64,000 nt of DNA. It comes from Chitinophaga agri (GTDB taxonomy: Bacteria > Bacteroidota > Bacteroidia > Chitinophagales > Chitinophagaceae). The notes under the pieces were generated by a model. It had not been told where the DNA came from and did not search any database. It saw nothing but the letters and a program-made list of their open reading frames with translations. A program made the translations under genes and the position numbers. Positions 45,589-54,583 of the stretch are shown piece after piece; the stretch's first letter is position 1; each line of letters starts with the position of its first letter. The stretch is from assembly GCF_010093065.1 (NCBI RefSeq), contig NZ_CP048113.1:3534001-3598000 (forward strand), given 5' to 3'.

Positions 45589-46176
45589 TTATAGACCTTT
45601 CAGCGCCTTTTTAATAAGGCCTTCCAGGTCCTGCAATAGTGGTTCAGCTTTTAGCACCTTGTTTATAGCCGTTTCGGCCACATTTCTGGCTATTCCCAAA
45701 GTGACTAAAGCATTTAACGCGTCTTCCTGAATTGTATTGTTTGGTGTTACAGATATTTGGTTGCCAATGATCTTTTGTTTCCCGATTTTATCCTTTAATT
45801 CCAGAATGACCCTTTTCGCCGTCTTGGCGCCAATACCTTTGATGCTTTCCAGCATCTTTTCATTTTCCATGGCGATCGCCCGCTGAATATCTTCTGGTTG
45901 AAGGGAAGATAACATCATCCGGGCTGTGTTTGCGCCTATACCTGAGACACTTATCAGCAGCAGGAACATCTGACGTTCTGCGTCATCAGCGAAACCATAT
46001 AAAGTATGCGCATCCTCTTTAATATGGAGATAGGTCAGCAGTTTGCAGCTTTCCTGTCCCTGTATGCGGGAGTAGGTATTAAGACTGATCTGCACTTCGT
46101 ATCCAACCCCTTGTACGTCAATATGTACCATGGCAGGGGATTTATAGGACAGTTTTCCGTTGAGGTAAGCAATCAT
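45589..46176 (-). CDS. ruvA: Holliday junction branch migration protein RuvA
   Basis: Tetrameric junction-binding subunit that loads the RuvB motor. The 195-residue protein has the OB-fold start MIAYLNGKLSYKSPAMVHI, then LHIKEDAHTLYGFAD. Two helix-hairpin-helix motifs follow (SVSGIGANTARMML near 82 and SIKGIGAKTAKRVILELKDK near 117), and a C-terminal domain III near 150-195. The length is normal. The ATG start is clear. ruvB and ruvC are not in this window; sprA follows closely on the same strand. Confidence 0.97.
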   Translation of the reverse strand: MIAYLNGKLSYKSPAMVHIDVQGVGYEVQISLNTYSRIQGQESCKLLTYLHIKEDAHTLYGFADDAERQMFLLLISVSGIGANTARMMLSSLQPEDIQRAIAMENEKMLESIKGIGAKTAKRVILELKDKIGKQKIIGNQISVTPNNTIQEDALNALVTLGIARNVAETAINKVLKAEPLLQDLEGLIKKALKGL

Positions 46177-46314
46177 ACAGGAATAGAGTGGTTTCTAATT
46201 GTTTGGCAAACCTAGTAAAAATTTAGCAAGAACGGGGCAGTCAGTAACCTTATACTTACATTTACAAATTCTTATGTATTTTTACGGCTCGTTTAAAACA
46301 TCTATTTTATTAAT

Positions 46315-47313
46315 ATGAACAAAATAACGGCCGCTATCACAGCGGTAGGTGGTTATGTACCTGACTACGTGCTCACTAATAAGGAGTTAGAGAAACTGGT
46401 AGATACAACAGACGAATGGATCATCACCCGTACAGGGATTACCGAAAGAAGAATTCTGAAGGGAGAACGTAAGGGAACATCTGAGTTATGTGTACCAGTA
46501 GCGCAGGAAATATGCCGTAAAAGAGGGATCAGCCCGGAAGAAATAGACTTGCTGATCGTGGCCACCGTTACACCAGACATGGTGTTTCCCGCCACTGCCA
46601 ACATTGTAACAGATAAAATAGGTGCTAAAAACGCCTTCGGCTTTGATATCAGTGCTGCCTGCTCCGGCTTCCTGTATGCCCTGGACACAGGCGCACGCTT
46701 CATCGAAAGCGGCCGTTACAAAAAAGTAATGGTTATCGGCGCTGACAAAATGAGTTCTATTATTGATTATACCGACCGTACCACCTGTATCATCTTTGGT
46801 GATGGTGGCGCAGGCGTGCTGCTGGAACCTAACTATGAAGGTCTGGGTGTAATAGACAGCGTGCTGAAAAGTGATGGTCATGGCCGTGAATACCTGCACA
46901 TGAAAGCAGGTGGTTCCGCACAGCCTGCCAGCATTGAGAGCGTTACCAACAGAGAACACTACGTATACCAGGAAGGTAAAATGGTATTCAAATATGCCGT
47001 AGCTAACATGGCGGATGCTGCTGCGCAGATCATGGAGCGTAACAAGCTGACTGCTGACGATATCGCCTGGCTGGTACCTCACCAGGCTAACAAGCGTATC
47101 ATCGATGCTACCGCACAGCGTATGGGCCTGCCAGAAGAAAAAGTAATGATGAACATTCAGCGTTATGGTAATACCACAGCAGGTACTTTACCACTCTGTC
47201 TGTGGGATTACGAAAAGCATCTGAAAAAAGGTGATAACCTGGTACTGGCTGCATTCGGTGGTGGATTCACCTGGGGTGCGAGCTATTTGAAATGGGCATA
47301 CGATCCTAAATAA
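46315..47313 (+). CDS. fabH: 3-oxoacyl-ACP synthase III (KAS III)
   Basis: Starts fatty acid chains by joining an acyl-CoA primer to malonyl-ACP. The 332-residue protein has the Cys-His-Asn triad in context: Cys in [16 protein letters not shown] near residue 116, His in [10 protein letters not shown] near 255, and Asn in [11 protein letters not shown] near 285. It stands alone, divergent from ruvA, and ends in a hairpin terminator. fabD lies 6 kb away. In this phylum KAS III often uses branched primers, but the sequence does not show this. Confidence 0.95.
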   Translation: MNKITAAITAVGGYVPDYVLTNKELEKLVDTTDEWIITRTGITERRILKGERKGTSELCVPVAQEICRKRGISPEEIDLLIVATVTPDMVFPATANIVTDKIGAKNAFGFDISAACSGFLYALDTGARFIESGRYKKVMVIGADKMSSIIDYTDRTTCIIFGDGGAGVLLEPNYEGLGVIDSVLKSDGHGREYLHMKAGGSAQPASIESVTNREHYVYQEGKMVFKYAVANMADAAAQIMERNKLTADDIAWLVPHQANKRIIDATAQRMGLPEEKVMMNIQRYGNTTAGTLPLCLWDYEKHLKKGDNLVLAAFGGGFTWGASYLKWAYDPK

Positions 47314-47337
47314 CCAGGAATTAAAAATCAGAATAAT

Positions 47338-47382
47338 AAAAAAGGACAGGCCTTTCTCTTACGGAAAAGCCTGTCCTTTTAT
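47338..47382 (+). terminator. Terminator after fabH
   Basis: Stem AAAAGGACAGGC/GCCTGTCCTTTT around a 17-base loop, with T-rich sequence following on the plus strand and A-rich sequence preceding, so it may also serve the convergent gene at 47432. Confidence 0.8.
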
Positions 47383-47431
47383 TGTTTTGAATATTATACT
47401 TACTGAAGACTTTCCAGCGCCTAATTCACAA

Positions 47432-49306
47432 TTATCCAAATGACGGTAAACTATATCCCAGCTTCAGCTTTCCTTCCACCACATCTGCACTGATCTGGCC
47501 TCCCATTTTATCCATAAAGTCTTTACAGATCACCAGTGTCACCGACAGATCGTCTCCTTTTCTGTATTCAAACAAGTGAGCGCCCATATCAGGGGTAAAT
47601 GCAGGCGCTTCGAACAGGATACTGACTTTTACCAGGTCATCGACCGCTGCACGCACCTGGATAATACCGATTCCCCTGGAAATCACTGTTGCACCATGTA
47701 GCAGACTTCTGTTAATGAATAGCAGCATTTCCTGGTCACCAGCCAGGCACAATCCGGACGGTATATCCAACACTACCTGCTGCTGATCTGCCGAATGTGC
47801 CACCTGTTCAAATAACAATTTGAGATCGCAGGGCGCCGGGCTATACACGAAGCCTGATAACTGAGACCTGATCCAGCGGAGGATGTTATCAAAGATAACC
47901 AGCGTTTTCCGGGAGGACATCACCGCTTCGTCAATGGTCCGTTGCATAGCCGCCTGGTCCATATCCTTGTTCCGAAACAGCGCCGAGACGTTGATAATAT
48001 CATTCAGCGGCTCCCTGAAATCCCTGGCCAGTATAGCGATCAGTTTATTCTTAAAGTCATCATGTACACTCAGTTGCTGGTTCTTTTCGGAGATCGCATC
48101 ATTCATTTCCCGTAATAATTCTTCCTGACGACGAAGATTTTTGTACGACCTGTAACGGGCCAGTGTAAAGCCAGCCATCAATAGCAGGCATCCGGCCAGG
48201 AAACCTATCAGCTGCAAACGGCTTTTATGTTTCATATTACTATGCGCGATCCTTTGTTCCTGCACCTTGTTGCTCAACTGCCACTCATTGAGCTCCTGCT
48301 CTTTCAGGAAGTAATCCAGGTAGTTCATATGATTGCTGGACCTTAGCTTCAGCCGTTGCCTGACTATATCCAGCAGCGCTTTCCCATAATATGCTTTCTT
48401 GGCTTCATTATTTCCTTTTGCATAATAACGGTACAGACTGACCACCGTTGGCAACATCACATTCAGGTATCCTGCGCGACTTCCTATTGCGAAGGCCTTC
48501 TCTTTGGCAGGTAAAGCATCGGCAGGATATCCATGCTGTTTATATACCTCAATATGGTCCAGCAGATCAATGGCTACTCCGATCAGTCCTTCCTTCAGTG
48601 CCTTATCGGCCAGCTCGTTGATACGATGCACTGCCTTTGCCCCTTCTCCGTCCCGCATCCATTCATCGGCTTCAAAAGCCTGGATGTAATAAATATCCCT
48701 GCTACCGGGATATTTACGAATGATCTCTTTGGATTTCTCCAGGGCCCATTTCACGGAATCTCTGCGGGTACTGTCTTCTTCATACCGGGAGGCGAAATTG
48801 ATCAGTACCAGGCTGTAAATAGAATCCTGTGTCAGTGACTGTCCCAGGTTCATAGCCTGATACAGGTACTGGTCAGCTTCAGGCTTCATACCTTCAAAAA
48901 AATGGAATACGCTTAGGTTCATCAGCACCTGACACACGTTCGGCTGATCATTCAGTTCACGGTAAAGCAACAGCGCCTTAAATCCATATTCTATAGCCTG
49001 CTTCTGATTATCCTTCAATGCATAGAATATACTCAGGTTATTCAGGGCGCCAGCCAGTCCTCTGCTATCATGCAGCCGTGTGGCAATACCACGCGCTTTA
49101 ACAGCATACCAGAAACAACTGTCGATATTGCTCAGGTGGTACTGCATACCCAGCTGGTTGAGTACATCAGTGTACCGGATACTGTCCGTTTGTTGTAACA
49201 GACTGCTCCTTAGCTGGCGGATGACATTGTCCTGTGCATACACTTTCCCGCAGGTCAGCAAACCTGCCAGTAGTATAAAAACGATATGTATGGATCCTTT
49301 CTTCAA
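47432..49306 (-). CDS. TPR-domain histidine-kinase homologue with degenerate catalytic core (pseudokinase)
   Basis: A 624-residue paralogue of the next gene upstream. It has a signal peptide (ends KVYAQ), TPR helices at about 40-330, one membrane helix near 370-387 (LIGFLAGCLLLMAGFTL), a short coiled coil, and a kinase-like C-terminal half. The phosphoacceptor position is Arg (LARDFREPL, Arg428) where the paralogue has His. The N-box is INRSLLHGATVIS, without the Asn-x-x-x-Phe core, and the G1 box DxGxG is replaced by EAPAFTP. Yet LFEYRKGDD and VICKDFMDKMGG remain. It therefore probably cannot autophosphorylate or bind ATP normally. The TTG start is 7 bases after the paralogue's stop, so the two are co-transcribed. 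A role as partner or brake of the active kinase is inference. Confidence 0.88.
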   Translation of the reverse strand: MKKGSIHIVFILLAGLLTCGKVYAQDNVIRQLRSSLLQQTDSIRYTDVLNQLGMQYHLSNIDSCFWYAVKARGIATRLHDSRGLAGALNNLSIFYALKDNQKQAIEYGFKALLLYRELNDQPNVCQVLMNLSVFHFFEGMKPEADQYLYQAMNLGQSLTQDSIYSLVLINFASRYEEDSTRRDSVKWALEKSKEIIRKYPGSRDIYYIQAFEADEWMRDGEGAKAVHRINELADKALKEGLIGVAIDLLDHIEVYKQHGYPADALPAKEKAFAIGSRAGYLNVMLPTVVSLYRYYAKGNNEAKKAYYGKALLDIVRQRLKLRSSNHMNYLDYFLKEQELNEWQLSNKVQEQRIAHSNMKHKSRLQLIGFLAGCLLLMAGFTLARYRSYKNLRRQEELLREMNDAISEKNQQLSVHDDFKNKLIAILARDFREPLNDIINVSALFRNKDMDQAAMQRTIDEAVMSSRKTLVIFDNILRWIRSQLSGFVYSPAPCDLKLLFEQVAHSADQQQVVLDIPSGLCLAGDQEMLLFINRSLLHGATVISRGIGIIQVRAAVDDLVKVSILFEAPAFTPDMGAHLFEYRKGDDLSVTLVICKDFMDKMGGQISADVVEGKLKLGYSLPSFG

Positions 49307-49313
49307 AATAGTT

Positions 49314-51287
49314 CTATGACGGCTTATTTACCAATGGTAAAGTGTAGGTAAACGTACTGCCTTTACCCACATTATTAACTCCTCTGATCACACCTCCCAT
49401 TTTATCCATAAAGTCTTTACAGATGATCAGTGCCAGTCCGGCCCCTCCCTTGTGCTTACTACTACCCTTTTCCCGGTTCCGGTATTCAAACAGGTGCAGC
49501 AGCATATCGGGATCAATACCCCGGCCTTCATCGATAAAAGCAATAGTAACATGGTCGCCTGAGATGGTGGAAGTGATCCGCAGTTCGCTACCGGCAGGAC
49601 TAAATTTGATCGCATTGTGCAACAGGTTACGGTGTACGAACTGTAGCATTTCCTGATCTGCCAGCACCGTCACCTCTTCAGAGATGGCCACTGTCACCCG
49701 TATCCTTTTTTCGATACAGTTATCTCTCAGTATTTCCAGCGCATCCTTTACCATGGTGGCTGGTACACATGCTACGGGTGTGTATACAAACCCGCTCAGC
49801 TGCGACCTGATCCAGCGCAGGATACTGTCGAATATGTGAAGGGTATGGGCTGACTTGGTTTCCAGTTGCCGGAACAGTGCCGTCGCCTCTTCATAGGAAA
49901 GTGAATGATCTTTGAGCAGATTGGTAATATCTATGATGTGATGCAGGGGTACACGGAAGTCATGCGCGATAAGGGATATCAGTTTATTCTTGAAGTCGTC
50001 CTGGGTTCGCAGTAATGCATTCTTCTCGCTGATCTCCCGGTTCTTTTCTCCCAGCCGTGCTGCATGCTGGCGGGAACGGCGGTGAGAGCGGTTCACATCG
50101 GCTAACAACAGGATGATCAGGATCAGCATAACACTAAGGAAGATAATTACCGCATAGCGGTTACGGCTTTCCATCGCTTTCTTGTCCAGGATCTGTTGCT
50201 GATAATCATGTTGGAGCTGTAATGCACGCAGTTTCTTTTCCTGCATGTAATAGTCAATATAATCCAGCTCCCCCTGTGTCTTACTCTGTTCTTCCTTTTC
50301 CACAATATCCAGCATCATATTAGCATACAGATGGGCCGAATCTTCATCATGCCTGGCATCATACCATGTATAAAGCTTTGATACAACCGGCAGGGCCAGT
50401 TCCCGGAACCCACCGATCATTGCCAGGCGGGCCATTTGCCGCTGGGCAGCCAGTGAGTCCGGCAGGTGATTACGAATGCGGTAGGTAGCCAGGTGGGAAT
50501 ATCCATACATGGCGTGGTAGACGTAGCCTTTTCTTTCGGATTCAGCGATCAGTGAGATCAGGCGGGCGATCCCCTCCGTTACGTCCATTTCAGCATAAAT
50601 AAGCTCCTGGGCCTGCAACATGCCGGTATAGATCAGCAGTCTTTCATCAGCCGCTTTTACAGCCATACGCCGGGCTGTTGTCAACGCCAGATAAGCCTGT
50701 TTTCTGTCTACAAAATCACTACTATGGTGGTTGCGGAGGTCATTGGCGTAGATAAAGTAGTAGTTAGCCAGTAATGTACGCAGGAGCGTGTCATTCTTCA
50801 GCCGGGTGCTCATGGACATTGCCCGTTTCATGTAGGTAGCCGCTTCCTGGTACTGTTTTTCAAACTGATAATATACACCCAGGTGCATGCTGGTCTGACA
50901 TATGCCTGTACTGTCACCCAGCTGCTTATACAAATTCAGTGCATCTGTGTAAAAACGGAAAGATAAGTAGCTGTTATCACGATAAGTATAGTAGCTACCG
51001 AGGCCGCGGTAGGCGGCGGCTTCACCTGATTTATAACCTATCCGCTGAGCCACCTCTCTGGCGCGGCAGAGGTAAAAAAAACAGGTATCCAGCTGGCGGT
51101 GCTGATACTGTCCCGCCAACTGATTCATGAGGTCGACATACTGCACGCTATCTGTTGTACCTTTTACCGCTGACTTCAGCTGGTGGATGATATTGACTTG
51201 TGCGTTTGCCTTATTTTGCCGGATAATGCACCCGGCCAAAACGATCATGAGGCAGATTAATATGTTTTTGTTACCGAAGATGTACAA
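49314..51287 (-). CDS. TPR-domain sensor histidine kinase
   Basis: Predicted membrane sensor kinase of 657 residues. Layout: export signal (to about residue 30, ANAQ), periplasmic TPR-like helices at about 35-330, a membrane helix near 378-396 (VIIFLSVMLILIILLLADV), a coiled coil, then HisKA and HATPase domains. The phosphoacceptor is His442 in LIAHDFRVPLHHI. The ATP site has N-box NLLHNAIKFSPAG, G1 DEGRGIDPDM and G2 GGAGLALIICKDFMDKMGG. No receiver or output domain is fused and no response regulator gene is adjacent, so it is an orphan kinase. The start used is a TTG at 51287. An ATG at 51248 lies within the signal. A lipobox-like LAGC near residue 20 leaves the signal type open. Confidence 0.9.
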   Translation of the reverse strand: MYIFGNKNILICLMIVLAGCIIRQNKANAQVNIIHQLKSAVKGTTDSVQYVDLMNQLAGQYQHRQLDTCFFYLCRAREVAQRIGYKSGEAAAYRGLGSYYTYRDNSYLSFRFYTDALNLYKQLGDSTGICQTSMHLGVYYQFEKQYQEAATYMKRAMSMSTRLKNDTLLRTLLANYYFIYANDLRNHHSSDFVDRKQAYLALTTARRMAVKAADERLLIYTGMLQAQELIYAEMDVTEGIARLISLIAESERKGYVYHAMYGYSHLATYRIRNHLPDSLAAQRQMARLAMIGGFRELALPVVSKLYTWYDARHDEDSAHLYANMMLDIVEKEEQSKTQGELDYIDYYMQEKKLRALQLQHDYQQQILDKKAMESRNRYAVIIFLSVMLILIILLLADVNRSHRRSRQHAARLGEKNREISEKNALLRTQDDFKNKLISLIAHDFRVPLHHIIDITNLLKDHSLSYEEATALFRQLETKSAHTLHIFDSILRWIRSQLSGFVYTPVACVPATMVKDALEILRDNCIEKRIRVTVAISEEVTVLADQEMLQFVHRNLLHNAIKFSPAGSELRITSTISGDHVTIAFIDEGRGIDPDMLLHLFEYRNREKGSSKHKGGAGLALIICKDFMDKMGGVIRGVNNVGKGSTFTYTLPLVNKPS

Positions 51288-51491
51288 TAAATAAAACAGA
51301 TGTGGTGGCGCTATCTGCTGATAGCATATTTTTCTTTAGGGCCATTCCTTGCGATCCGACCTTGTCAATAAAAACCGCTGTCACCAACTGCCTCCGCTTA
51401 CTGCCGAAACGGCTATAGCATCCTTTTGCCGGCTGGAGCGTCATTGTCAGGTCATTTCATGACTTACCTTCTTACAAGTTACAAGATACAG

Positions 51492-52187
51492 CTATATCTC
51501 AAACACTAATCCCCTTCTCTTTAATTCTTCATATTTCTGTTTATCAAAGCGGTATAGGTGTGCGCCTTTCTTTGAGGTTGTTTTATCCTTTTCTTCCAGT
51601 TTCTCGAGCACGTCCATTGACAGGATCTTCTTCCGGAAATTACGTTTATCCAGTTCTTTCTGGTAGATCTCTTCATACAGACTACGAAGCTGTGAGAGTG
51701 TAAATTTTTCAGGCAGCAGTTCGAATCCGATGGGGTGGAAATGTGCGTTATCTCTCAGTTTTTTCAATGCGTCAGCGATCATCTGACGGTGGTCAAAGAT
51801 CAGGTCCGGGATCTGATGTAATTCCAGCCAGTGCGCACTAAATTGCTGTGTAGGATTTTGTTCGTGTTCCCGGATACGGATAAGCGCATAATAAGCCATG
51901 GAGATAACACGTGCACCCGTATCACGCCCCACATCACCATAACAGGCGAGTTGGTCCATGTAAATATTTTCGAGACCTGTTGTCTGCTTCAATACCCTGG
52001 CCGCAGCGTCGTCCATACTTTCGCCGTCCTGGAGGAACCCGCCCATGAGCGACCATTCACCTTGCATGGGGTCTACTTTTCGCTGCATGATCAGCAGCTT
52101 GAGCTTACTGTTTTCAAATCCAAAAATGATACAATCTACAGCTACCAGATGTCGAGGTACATTCGCATAAAATGATTGTGCGCTCAT
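51492..52187 (-). CDS. Nudix-related transcriptional regulator (NrtR/AraR-like)
   Basis: A 231-residue protein with an N-terminal Nudix fold and a C-terminal winged-helix region. The Nudix domain covers about 10-145 (VDCIIFGFENSKLKLLIMQR and WSLMGGFLQDGES). The Nudix box should read GX5EX7REUXEEXGU. Here it is GFLQDGESMDDAAARVLKQTTGL, so the leading G and E are kept but the metal-binding RE-x-x-EE becomes RV-x-x-QT. Hydrolase activity is therefore unlikely. The C-terminus (FTLSQLRSLYEEIYQKELDKRNFRKKI) is the DNA-binding region of the NrtR family, to which the Bacteroides arabinose regulator belongs. The effector and targets are unknown; the neighbouring DinB and GNAT genes give no clue. Confidence 0.85.
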   Translation of the reverse strand: MSAQSFYANVPRHLVAVDCIIFGFENSKLKLLIMQRKVDPMQGEWSLMGGFLQDGESMDDAAARVLKQTTGLENIYMDQLACYGDVGRDTGARVISMAYYALIRIREHEQNPTQQFSAHWLELHQIPDLIFDHRQMIADALKKLRDNAHFHPIGFELLPEKFTLSQLRSLYEEIYQKELDKRNFRKKILSMDVLEKLEEKDKTTSKKGAHLYRFDKQKYEELKRRGLVFEI

Positions 52188-52233
52188 TGAAATATAATTG
52201 TCTGCCTTTGTGCTGACCAGCGGCCGGGAGGTG

Positions 52234-52728
52234 TTATTTTTTCCCTCTTGTGAAGGCGCTGTAATCAGTAACGGGAATTTTAGTAATACCGGCCTGCCGT
52301 AACAGGGTTACCAGCTGACCGCGATGATACGTGGCATGATTGAACACCTGCATCAGTATTTCTATAACGGTTGATTTACAATATTGTTTCCGGGTGTTGT
52401 AATAAGCTACCACGTGATTCAGCCTGGCAGGCTGTACATCTCTGACCCAGTCCGCCAGCTGGGCTGACTGCCTGAGCCAGTGCGTGCAGGCGTCCGCAAA
52501 GGAGCCTTTGAAGCCGGTTGCCGGTTTAACGGCCTGTTCTGCCAGTTCTAAACGCTGATACCAGAGACTTTCCGCATCCCACATATGGTAAATGGTCTTA
52601 CGCAAGGTGCCAAAGCTGCTACCTGTTTCCTGATCCAGCTGTGTATCCGGTAACTTTTTTAATACATCCGCTATCCTATTGTTAGCCCAACGGTTATAAG
52701 CTGCATAGCTGAGCAGGATATCCTTCAT
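52234..52728 (-). CDS. DinB-family four-helix-bundle protein
   Basis: A 164-residue member of the DinB/YfiT superfamily. It is predicted to be a four-helix bundle with a three-His metal site: His in RKTIYHMWDAESLWYQR near residue 49, and two His in FNHATYHRGQLVTLLRQAG near 135-139. Members are metal-dependent thiol transferases or hydrolases, or are uncharacterised; the substrate cannot be read from the sequence. It is divergent from the GNAT gene with an 85-base gap. Confidence 0.9.
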   Translation of the reverse strand: MKDILLSYAAYNRWANNRIADVLKKLPDTQLDQETGSSFGTLRKTIYHMWDAESLWYQRLELAEQAVKPATGFKGSFADACTHWLRQSAQLADWVRDVQPARLNHVVAYYNTRKQYCKSTVIEILMQVFNHATYHRGQLVTLLRQAGITKIPVTDYSAFTRGKK

Positions 52729-52813
52729 GGATAAATTTTAGTTTACTATCTTCACCAAAATACCAAAAATATTGCACCTGCCACCAGTTGCAGCCAAATA
52801 ATCCTCAGGGACC

Positions 52814-53278
52814 ATGGAAAAAATTACTATCAGGGACGTACGAAAAGAGGACTGTCCAAGGATCATGGAGCTTATAATGGAGCTCGCAGCGTATGAAAAA
52901 GCACCTGAAGCGGTGACCGTTACACTGGAAGAATTTACAGATGCGGGATTCGGTCCGCATCCGGTCTGGAAAGCATTTGCTGCTGTCAGCACCGATAATG
53001 GCCAGGAGACCATTGTGGGTTTCGCACTCTATTATGTTCGGTATTCCACCTGGAAAGGATGCAGGTTATACCTGGAAGACCTGGTGGTTACCGAGAGCTT
53101 CCGCGGTAAACGCATCGGTCACATGCTGTTTGAAAGACTGTTTGAGGAAGTGAGGGCGAAAAATTTCAAAGGCATGAACTGGCAGGTATTGGAATGGAAT
53201 GAACCTGCGATCAACTTCTACAAAAAACATAATGCCTCGTTTGATCCGGAATGGTGGAATGCGGCGATTGACTTTTAA
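52814..53278 (+). CDS. GNAT N-acetyltransferase, diamine-acetyltransferase-like
   Basis: A 154-residue GNAT protein. It starts ITIRDVRKEDCPRIMELIMELA, typical of the spermidine/spermine (SSAT-like) branch. It carries the acetyl-CoA loop ESFRGKRIGHMLFERL near residue 97 (R-x-x-R-I-G) and the usual end ..EWNEPAINFYKKHNAS.. with the Asn-x-x-x-x-x-Tyr pattern. Polyamine or another small amine is the likely acceptor, by resemblance only. It is followed by a strong terminator shared with fabD. Confidence 0.88.
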   Translation: MEKITIRDVRKEDCPRIMELIMELAAYEKAPEAVTVTLEEFTDAGFGPHPVWKAFAAVSTDNGQETIVGFALYYVRYSTWKGCRLYLEDLVVTESFRGKRIGHMLFERLFEEVRAKNFKGMNWQVLEWNEPAINFYKKHNASFDPEWWNAAIDF

Positions 53279-53331
53279 CTTAGCGATTAAGCAGCAGGAA
53301 TTCCTTATACTAAAAGCCGTTCCTATCATAC

Positions 53332-53366
53332 AAAAGCGCTCCCGACCAATGGTCAGGAGCGCTTTT
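53332..53366. terminator. Terminator between GNAT gene and fabD (convergent)
   Basis: Stem AAAAGCGCTCC with GACC/GGTC above a C-A mismatch, then GGAGCGCTTTT. It can act on both strands and shares its core with the terminators at 55052 and 57732. Confidence 0.9.
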
Positions 53367-53413
53367 GCTGTATTAGCAGGAATCTGTGTTACTCGATTCC
53401 TGGTGCTGACTAT

Positions 53414-54307
53414 CTAGTTGATTCCGTTCACAACAGCATCCTTCTGGATCTTTACTACGAGTCCCTGTAATACCTTACCCGGACCCACTTCTGTGAATGT
53501 TGTTGCACCATCAGCCACCATTGCCTGTACGGACTGTGTCCAGCGTACGGCGCCAGTGAGCTGATCGATCAGGTTTTGTTTAATCTCTGCAGGATCATTT
53601 ACCGCCTTAGCTACCACGTTCTGGTATACAGGGCAGGTTGGCACACTGAAAGTAGTCTTGTCGATAGCTGCTTTCAGTTCCTCTTTGGCAGGCGACATCA
53701 GCGGAGAGTGGAATGCACCACCCACTGGCAGTACCAGTGCACGTTTCGCACCAGCCGCCTTCATTCGTTCGCAGGCAACTTCGATACCTTTGACAGAACC
53801 GGAAATAACCAGCTGACCAGGGCAGTTGTAGTTAGCGGCAACCACTACTTCTCCGGTCTCTGCACTTACAGCAGCACAGATCTCTTCTACCTTTGCATCA
53901 TCCAATGCCAGTACAGCGGCCATAGTAGACGGCTGCAATTCACAGGCCTTCTGCATAGCGGTCGCACGGATAAATACCAGGCGTAAAGCATCTTCAAATG
54001 TCAATGTACCATTTGCTACCAGGGCGGAAAATTCACCCAGGGAATGGCCTGCTACCATATCTGGCTTTGCTGCCGGCTCTGCACACAGAAAAGCGATCAC
54101 ACTGTGCAGGAACACAGCTGGCTGTGTTACTTTTGTCTGTTTCAGGTCCTCTTCAGTACCGGTAAACATGACATCTGATATACGGAACCCTAATATCTCA
54201 TTTGCTTTCTCAAAAAGCTCTTTCGCCTTTGGATTGCTATCGTACAGATTCTTGCCCATACCCGGGAACTGAGAACCCTGTCCTGGAAAAACGTAAGCGT
54301 GTTTCAT
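53414..54307 (-). CDS. fabD: Malonyl-CoA:ACP transacylase
   Basis: Loads malonyl groups onto acyl carrier protein for fatty acid synthesis. From the ATG at 54307 it has 297 residues and starts KHAYVFPGQGSQFPGMG, the family N-terminus. The catalytic Ser is in VAGHSLGEFSALVA near residue 89, the conserved Arg in VFIRATAMQKA, and the catalytic His in VGGAFHSPLMSPA near 198. An ATG nine codons upstream (54334) is in frame but adds atypical residues. It ends at the shared terminator. Confidence 0.96.
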   Translation of the reverse strand: MKHAYVFPGQGSQFPGMGKNLYDSNPKAKELFEKANEILGFRISDVMFTGTEEDLKQTKVTQPAVFLHSVIAFLCAEPAAKPDMVAGHSLGEFSALVANGTLTFEDALRLVFIRATAMQKACELQPSTMAAVLALDDAKVEEICAAVSAETGEVVVAANYNCPGQLVISGSVKGIEVACERMKAAGAKRALVLPVGGAFHSPLMSPAKEELKAAIDKTTFSVPTCPVYQNVVAKAVNDPAEIKQNLIDQLTGAVRWTQSVQAMVADGATTFTEVGPGKVLQGLVVKIQKDAVVNGIN

Positions 54308-54495
54308 CTGATTTGGTTTACAATGACCTGACATCCATATGCATTATTATTAATACATATATCTTGGTAATTGGATTGCAAATATTCATACTCTTTATGA
54401 TATATCAAAATTCCGGGCTCAAAAGCAGCTATAATTAACACCTGTTCAGTAAATTGCATCGGGATAGCGTGAAAAAATCACCCCCTCTGTCCGCT

Positions 54496-54511
54496 CCGGT
54501 AGACTTACCGG
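54496..54511. other. Short perfect hairpin upstream of the unknown gene at 54584
   Basis: CCGGTA and TACCGG with the loop GACT. It lies in the 276-base gap between fabD and the next gene and may be an operator or attenuator; no T-run follows. Confidence 0.4.
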
Positions 54512-54583
54512 GTACCTTGCCCCACTTATACCTGCACTGTTGACTTATCATCGTAACGAAAAATGCTATTTAAACGGATTTAA

